A stretch of DNA of 36,432 bases from assembly GCA_015062825.1 (NCBI GenBank), contig SUTR01000025.1, positions 1 through 36,432 on the forward strand, given 5' to 3'. Under the pieces are notes generated by a model. It worked only from the letters and a program-made list of their open reading frames with translations. It did not search any database and was not told the DNA's origin. This DNA is from Methanosphaera stadtmanae (lineage in GTDB: Archaea; Methanobacteriota; Methanobacteria; Methanobacteriales; Methanobacteriaceae). Shown in pieces: positions 32,485-36,432 of this stretch (the stretch's first letter is position 1; every line of letters starts with the position of its first letter). A program made the translations under genes and the position numbers.

Positions 32485-34035
32485 ATGTATGTAGAAGATA
32501 AAATTTTAGTAGGATGCAATGATGAATCAAGTGTATATTTACTACCAAAATTAGCAAATAGGCATGGATTGATAGCAGGAGCAACAGGAACTGGAAAAAC
32601 AATAACTATTAAGGCATTAGCAGAATCATTTAGTGACATGGGAGTACCAGTATTTCTGGCTGATATGAAAGGGGATATTTCAGGACTAGCAAAACAAGGT
32701 GAAGCAAATCCCAATATAGAAGAAAGAGTGGAAAAATACTCATTAGCTGACAAAGGTTTTAATTATAAATCATATCCCGTAGAATTCTGGGATCTCTTTG
32801 GACAAAAGGGACTGCCCGTACGAGTTACAATATCTGAAATAGGACCAACATTGCTATCACGAATACTAAACCTAACAGATGCACAAGAAGGTGTATTAAA
32901 CATAGTCTTCAGAGTTGCAGATGATGAATCATTATTATTGATTGATATAAAGGACTTAAAGTCAATGATAAATCATGTAACTGAAAATAAGGATAAATAT
33001 GAATCAACTTATGGTGCAGTATCAACAAGATCTTCAAATTCAATAATAAGAGCATTACTCGCATTGGAAGATCAAGGAGGAAATGAATTCTTTGGTGAAC
33101 CTGCCTTAGAATTGGATGACTTTATGCAATGTGATGATGAAGGAAATGGAATAATAAATATATTGGATTCTGTAAAATTATCATTATCACCAGCATTATA
33201 TTCAACATTTCTCTTGTGGATGTTGTCAAAGTTATATGAAACATTGCCTGAAGTAGGTGACTTAGATAAACCAAAATTCGTATTTTTCTTTGATGAAGCT
33301 CATTTATTATTTAATAATATGTCACCTGTATTTTTACAGAAAATAGAACAAATCATAAGATTAATCCGTTCAAAAGGAGTGGGATTATACTTTATATCAC
33401 AAAGTCCTTCAGACATACCTGACAGTATCCTTTCTCAATTGGGAAATAGAATACAGCATGCAATAAGAGCATATACTCCTAAAGATCAAAAAGCCGTCAA
33501 GGCAGCTGCAGAATCATTCAGACCAAATCCAAACTTTGATACATCCGATGAAATATCAAATCTTGCAATAGGAGAAGCATTAGTATCATTACTTGATCAA
33601 ACAGGAGTACCGTCAATAGTAGAAAAGGTAAGTATAATACCGCCTCAAAGTTATACTGGTTCAATAGATGATAGTTATAGAAATGAATTAATAGATATAT
33701 CCGTATATAAAAATAAATATCAGGAATCATTTGATCGTGAATCTGCATATGAATGTTTATTGGAAAAAATTGAAACAAATACAGAACCAATTCAAGAATC
33801 AAACAATCAAGCACAGACACAACAAGTGAATAATAATATGGACTTTAATCCACTATCAAATAATCAGACAATAACTGAGCAAAAATCTCAAACAAATAAT
33901 AGAACAGATAATCAAAAGCAATCAAAACAACAAAAAAGTGAATTTGAAAAGATTGCAACTTCAGCTGCAAATACAGTTGCAAGAGAATTAACAAGACAAA
34001 TAACTAGAGGTTTATTTGGAAATTTAAAGTTCTAA
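32485..34035 (+). CDS. HerA-like/DUF853 (YjgR-type) ATPase
   Basis: A 516-residue P-loop ATPase. Walker A is GATGTGKT at residues 32-39. Family motifs are FLADMKGDISGLAKQG and PVEFWDLFGQKGLPVRVTISEIGP. Walker B is FVFFFDEAHLLF with D270/E271. A sensor segment SKGVGLYFISQSPSDIPDSIL and an arginine-finger-like QLGNRIQHAIRAYTPKDQKA are also seen. It belongs to the HerA/FtsK branch near YjgR of bacteria. HerA itself resects DNA with NurA, but no nurA is next to this gene, and the role of the YjgR group is unknown. The C-terminal 90 residues are a Gln/Asn-rich linker ending in ELTRQITRGLFG. Confidence 0.9.
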   Translation: MYVEDKILVGCNDESSVYLLPKLANRHGLIAGATGTGKTITIKALAESFSDMGVPVFLADMKGDISGLAKQGEANPNIEERVEKYSLADKGFNYKSYPVEFWDLFGQKGLPVRVTISEIGPTLLSRILNLTDAQEGVLNIVFRVADDESLLLIDIKDLKSMINHVTENKDKYESTYGAVSTRSSNSIIRALLALEDQGGNEFFGEPALELDDFMQCDDEGNGIINILDSVKLSLSPALYSTFLLWMLSKLYETLPEVGDLDKPKFVFFFDEAHLLFNNMSPVFLQKIEQIIRLIRSKGVGLYFISQSPSDIPDSILSQLGNRIQHAIRAYTPKDQKAVKAAAESFRPNPNFDTSDEISNLAIGEALVSLLDQTGVPSIVEKVSIIPPQSYTGSIDDSYRNELIDISVYKNKYQESFDRESAYECLLEKIETNTEPIQESNNQAQTQQVNNNMDFNPLSNNQTITEQKSQTNNRTDNQKQSKQQKSEFEKIATSAANTVARELTRQITRGLFGNLKF

Positions 34036-34276
34036 CCTTCTTCTTTCTTTTTCATTTTAATCTTTTTTTAGATACTTTCTGATTCTTTTGACTTAATTTT
34101 TTGGATAGGGATGTGCTGTTTGTATTTGAATAATCGATTGTTATTTAAAAGATTTATCATCTGTTTTTATTCATTAATTAAATTTCATGAACTTTTTAGC
34201 ACATTTTTTCAGAAAAGATATATTAATACCTTAGTCATATATCTTCAAATTAAGTAAGCAATAGGTGAAGAAAATA

Positions 34277-34801
34277 ATGAGTACTATTAATGATATATAT
34301 TTACAAATATTCGGTAAAGTAACAAATAATGTCAATTCAATTCTTGAAAAATTACTTGAAAAAATAGAACAAGGCGATATAAACTTAGAAACATTTTTTA
34401 AGATATCCCGTGCAATTGAAGATTTAATTTCATTTACTGAAAAATATGCTTTTCCAACTGTGATGAAATACATTGATAATAATGAGTTGCTTAAAGATAA
34501 GTTATGGGATGACTTCATAGATTTTAAAAGCACGGTCCTAAAATTATTTGGCGATATTGAAAAATCTTTGATTAATCTTGAAAACAATCTAAAAAATGAT
34601 CAGGGGAAATATGATTTAAACTCATTAAAAAACTATCTGGAATTTTTGGGTGTCCTGTTTAATAATTTTGGACATATTTTAATAGCCACTATTAATTATG
34701 CCAATAATAAAATTGATGAAGATGAATATAATAAGGAATATGACTTATTTAAATCAAATTTCAATGAAAATAAGAAGATATTTGAGAAAAAAATCGAATA
34801 A
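34277..34801 (+). CDS. Uncharacterised helical protein, relative of the one at 35832
   Basis: A 174-residue soluble, predicted all-helical protein with no recognised domain and no cysteine. The in-frame GTG at 34265 is part of the AGGTGA SD, so the start is ATG 34277. The end, NYANNKIDEDEYNKEYDLF, aligns with KVSLIEGKISQEVYDDEMESI of the protein at 35832-36368. In both, an aromatic-rich middle helix pair (e.g. EKYAFPTVMKYI / KNRIFPVFSAFL) precedes it. They are probably paralogues. Confidence 0.7.
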   Translation: MSTINDIYLQIFGKVTNNVNSILEKLLEKIEQGDINLETFFKISRAIEDLISFTEKYAFPTVMKYIDNNELLKDKLWDDFIDFKSTVLKLFGDIEKSLINLENNLKNDQGKYDLNSLKNYLEFLGVLFNNFGHILIATINYANNKIDEDEYNKEYDLFKSNFNENKKIFEKKIE

Positions 34802-34925
34802 AAATTTATATAAAAGTTAGAAAAAAATTATTATAATTATTATCTTTCGATTAATTAAAAAAAGTCGTATCTTTGATAATATTCATAATAAATAATATTT
34901 TAACTATTTTTTTTAATATATTAAA

Positions 34926-35204
34926 TTATAATCCAATCCAATGGGATAATATTGGTATTACAGTTTGCATACCTAATATGAATATGATTAATCCACCCAT
35001 AAAATCTATTACCCTAGCATATTTAATTGCTACTTGTGTTCCAATCGTTCCTACAACAAACCAGAAAATAACAGCTATTAAACTTAATGAGCCTAAAATA
35101 ATAGGATCAACATGTGCAACTGTTCCCTGGCATGCTATAACTAAGTTTTCAATGTTACCAAATGCAAGCAATCCTAGGAATTCTTTATAATCTTTTAATG
35201 CCAT
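34926..35204 (-). CDS. Small three-helix membrane protein, second of a tandem pair
   Basis: Ninety-two residues with three hydrophobic helices (about 8-28, 34-56 and 66-88). An N-terminal motif FGNIENLVIACQG and a C-terminal VIDFMGGLIIFILGMQT are shared almost residue for residue with the gene just upstream. The ATG follows the upstream stop codon immediately, and the SD AGGTG lies inside the end of that gene, so the two are coupled. Each looks like half of a six-helix transporter of the LysE/MntP/CadD style, together probably forming a heterodimer (inference). Family not named with confidence. Confidence 0.8.
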   Translation of the reverse strand: MALKDYKEFLGLLAFGNIENLVIACQGTVAHVDPIILGSLSLIAVIFWFVVGTIGTQVAIKYARVIDFMGGLIIFILGMQTVIPILSHWIGL

Positions 35205-35486
35205 CTAAACACCTGTACTTTTGAATCTGATAGTTTCAAGCATGGATTGTAATCCTAATATAATAATTGCTAATCCACCTATAAAGTCAATCACTTCTGA
35301 ATAGTCCATAAGTAATGTTGTTCCAGCAGTACCAATAAATAACCAGAATATAACAAACATAATACTTAATAGACCTAATTTTATTGGATTAACACCTTTA
35401 ACTACACCTTGGGATGCAAGAATTAAGTTTTCTATATTCCCAAATATTATTAACCAAATAAATGGTAAATATGCTTCTAAAAACAT
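35205..35486 (-). CDS. Small three-helix membrane protein, first of a tandem pair
   Basis: Ninety-three residues with three predicted helices, paralogous to the downstream gene: FGNIENLILASQGVV near the start, LSIMFVIFWLFIGTAGTTLL in the middle and VIDFIGGLAIIILGLQSM near the end. The Glu and Asn in the GNIEN motif lie in the first helix region and could form an ion-binding site with those of the partner. A strong SD (AAGGTGATTGA) precedes the ATG. The substrate cannot be read from the sequence. Confidence 0.8.
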   Translation of the reverse strand: MFLEAYLPFIWLIIFGNIENLILASQGVVKGVNPIKLGLLSIMFVIFWLFIGTAGTTLLMDYSEVIDFIGGLAIIILGLQSMLETIRFKSTGV

Positions 35487-35831
35487 TCAATCACCTTGAT
35501 TTCTATTAATCATTTAAGATTTTTTTTATAATTATTATTGAAATTATGAAATATTTTATTGGAATAGCCCATTTAGGTTAATCTTATGATTAATATAATC
35601 ATATAATAAATTATAATTTAATAATAAAGTATGTAAATAATTAAAATCCCTTATAGTCATAAAATTATTACATTTAATATATTGTTCTATGTTATATATA
35701 ATGTTTATATTTTTTTTTTCAAAATATTCAGATGGATTTGATTAGTAATTATTGATTTTTATTTAAATAATGGATTAATTTATTAATTATAAAAAATATA
35801 TTTATTATAACAGAATAAGGTGGGATATTTT
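35487..35831. other. 345-base divergent promoter region
   Basis: AT-rich with no gene. It carries TATA-like stretches on both sides (e.g. TTATATATAAT near 35693-35703) and a ten-base T run near 35710. No strong hairpin or operator is recognised. Confidence 0.4.
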
Positions 35832-36368
35832 ATGGTCAATCATTTTGTAAGAGATGAATTTCCATCAGCAGATGATGGTGATAATTATTTTGATTTTTTA
35901 GAGAAGTTACAGGATGAGATTGTATACCTTCAGCTTGTTATTGATGAAATATTAAGTGATAATCTATTTAACAATAATATTTACATTCAATTAACTGGAA
36001 TGATGAGGTATGCTAAGAATAGGATATTTCCAGTATTTTCGGCATTTTTAGCTGAGGATCCTAATTTCAATCAGGATATATATTATGAATTTATGGATAT
36101 TCATTTAATGGTTAATTATTTATTTGATAAGTTACAGTATGAAATTGACGAAGTTGTTATCAAATGGGATTTTAATAATGCTGAGATTAAGGAAGATATC
36201 GATAATTTAGAAACAGTTAACTATTATTTAAATCTTATACAATTCCAAATTTCATTATTTGCAGGAATTTATGATTCGAAGGTTTCTTTAATTGAAGGTA
36301 AAATTAGTCAAGAAGTTTATGATGATGAGATGGAAAGCATTCATAAAATATTGGATGATGAATTTTAA
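35832..36368 (+). CDS. Uncharacterised helical protein, relative of the one at 34277
   Basis: A 178-residue soluble, acidic, predicted all-helical protein without a known domain. The in-frame GTG at 35820 lies in the SD (AAGGTGGGAT), so the ATG at 35832 is the start. The C-terminal region LNLIQFQISLFAGIYDSKVS..GKISQEVYDDE parallels that of the protein at 34277-34801. The two flank the tandem three-helix membrane gene pair, which is suggestive of a shared function but no more than that. Confidence 0.75.
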   Translation: MVNHFVRDEFPSADDGDNYFDFLEKLQDEIVYLQLVIDEILSDNLFNNNIYIQLTGMMRYAKNRIFPVFSAFLAEDPNFNQDIYYEFMDIHLMVNYLFDKLQYEIDEVVIKWDFNNAEIKEDIDNLETVNYYLNLIQFQISLFAGIYDSKVSLIEGKISQEVYDDEMESIHKILDDEF

Positions 36369-36404
36369 TTTCACTCATCATCTCATTAAAAAGTAGGAAA
36401 TGGG

Positions 36405-36432
36405 ATGAATCAATATTCAACTGTAGCAATTA
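36405..36432 (+). CDS. Possible start of a further gene, cut by window edge
   Basis: An ATG follows TAGGAAATGGG, a reasonable SD context. It reads MNQYSTVAI to the end of the window without a stop. Only 28 bases are visible, so this is tentative. Confidence 0.35.

Noticed and set aside
36400-36409. ATG at 36400 as gene start
   Set aside because: It meets a stop after two codons; the ATG at 36405 is the only open one.

Overview
The window is very AT-rich archaeal DNA, most likely from a gut methanogen of the genus Methanosphaera (Methanobacteriales), either M. stadtmanae or a close relative. Four things point there. TATA boxes of the type TTTATATA sit in front of genes. Shine-Dalgarno (SD) sites match AGGTGAT/GGAGG. 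Very long Ig-repeat adhesin-like proteins are present. Archaeal-type genes are mixed with many bacterial-type ones (ung, ribB, cysK/metY, malY-like, bioB). The genus is recognised from gene style, not from a search. I see no tRNA, rRNA, CRISPR array or insertion sequence.

Layout. 1-2097 is the 3' part of an adhesin-like protein gene. 7080-2706 (minus) is a five-gene sulfur operon, nifS-nifU-unknown-cysK-metY, with a 20-bp perfect palindrome over its predicted transcription start. 7309-8217 holds two convergent small secreted proteins that share a C-terminal motif. 8516-10936 is a second adhesin-like protein. 11139-13586 (minus) holds an acyltransferase-3 membrane protein and a tandem pRiA4b ORF-3-like protein. 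14142-18792 holds a GNAT, a large zinc-ribbon/SAP protein ending in a PCNA-interaction-like peptide, a two-CCG-motif Fe-S protein, a HAD phosphatase and a frameshifted small gene. 19029-20462 holds a family-1 uracil-DNA glycosylase and an Ig-domain membrane protein. 20908-23080 is a polar amino acid ABC importer. 23385-25739 holds a second HAD phosphatase, two small proteins, a methyltransferase and a flavodoxin.

The most striking locus is 25945-26762: a full FMN riboswitch (RFN element) in front of a bacterial-type ribB, apparently acquired together by an archaeon. It is followed by a small-protein family member related to the unknown gene in the sulfur operon, an orphan bioB, and a CbiM/NikM-type metal permease paired with a secreted His-rich protein. 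After these come a MalY/PatB-type C-S lyase, an iron-sulfur flavoprotein, a half-size DMT transporter, a HerA-like ATPase, two related helical proteins and a tandem pair of small three-helix membrane proteins. A new gene may begin at the right edge.

Functional themes are sulfur and Fe-S metabolism (nifS, nifU, cysK, metY, malY-like, Isf-like), cofactor supply (riboflavin, biotin, Ni/Co uptake), surface adhesion and DNA maintenance. In many genes a GTG (or ATG) that looks like the start is really part of a GGTGAT-like SD site. I moved those starts to the ATG (GTG for ung) 9-12 bases downstream.
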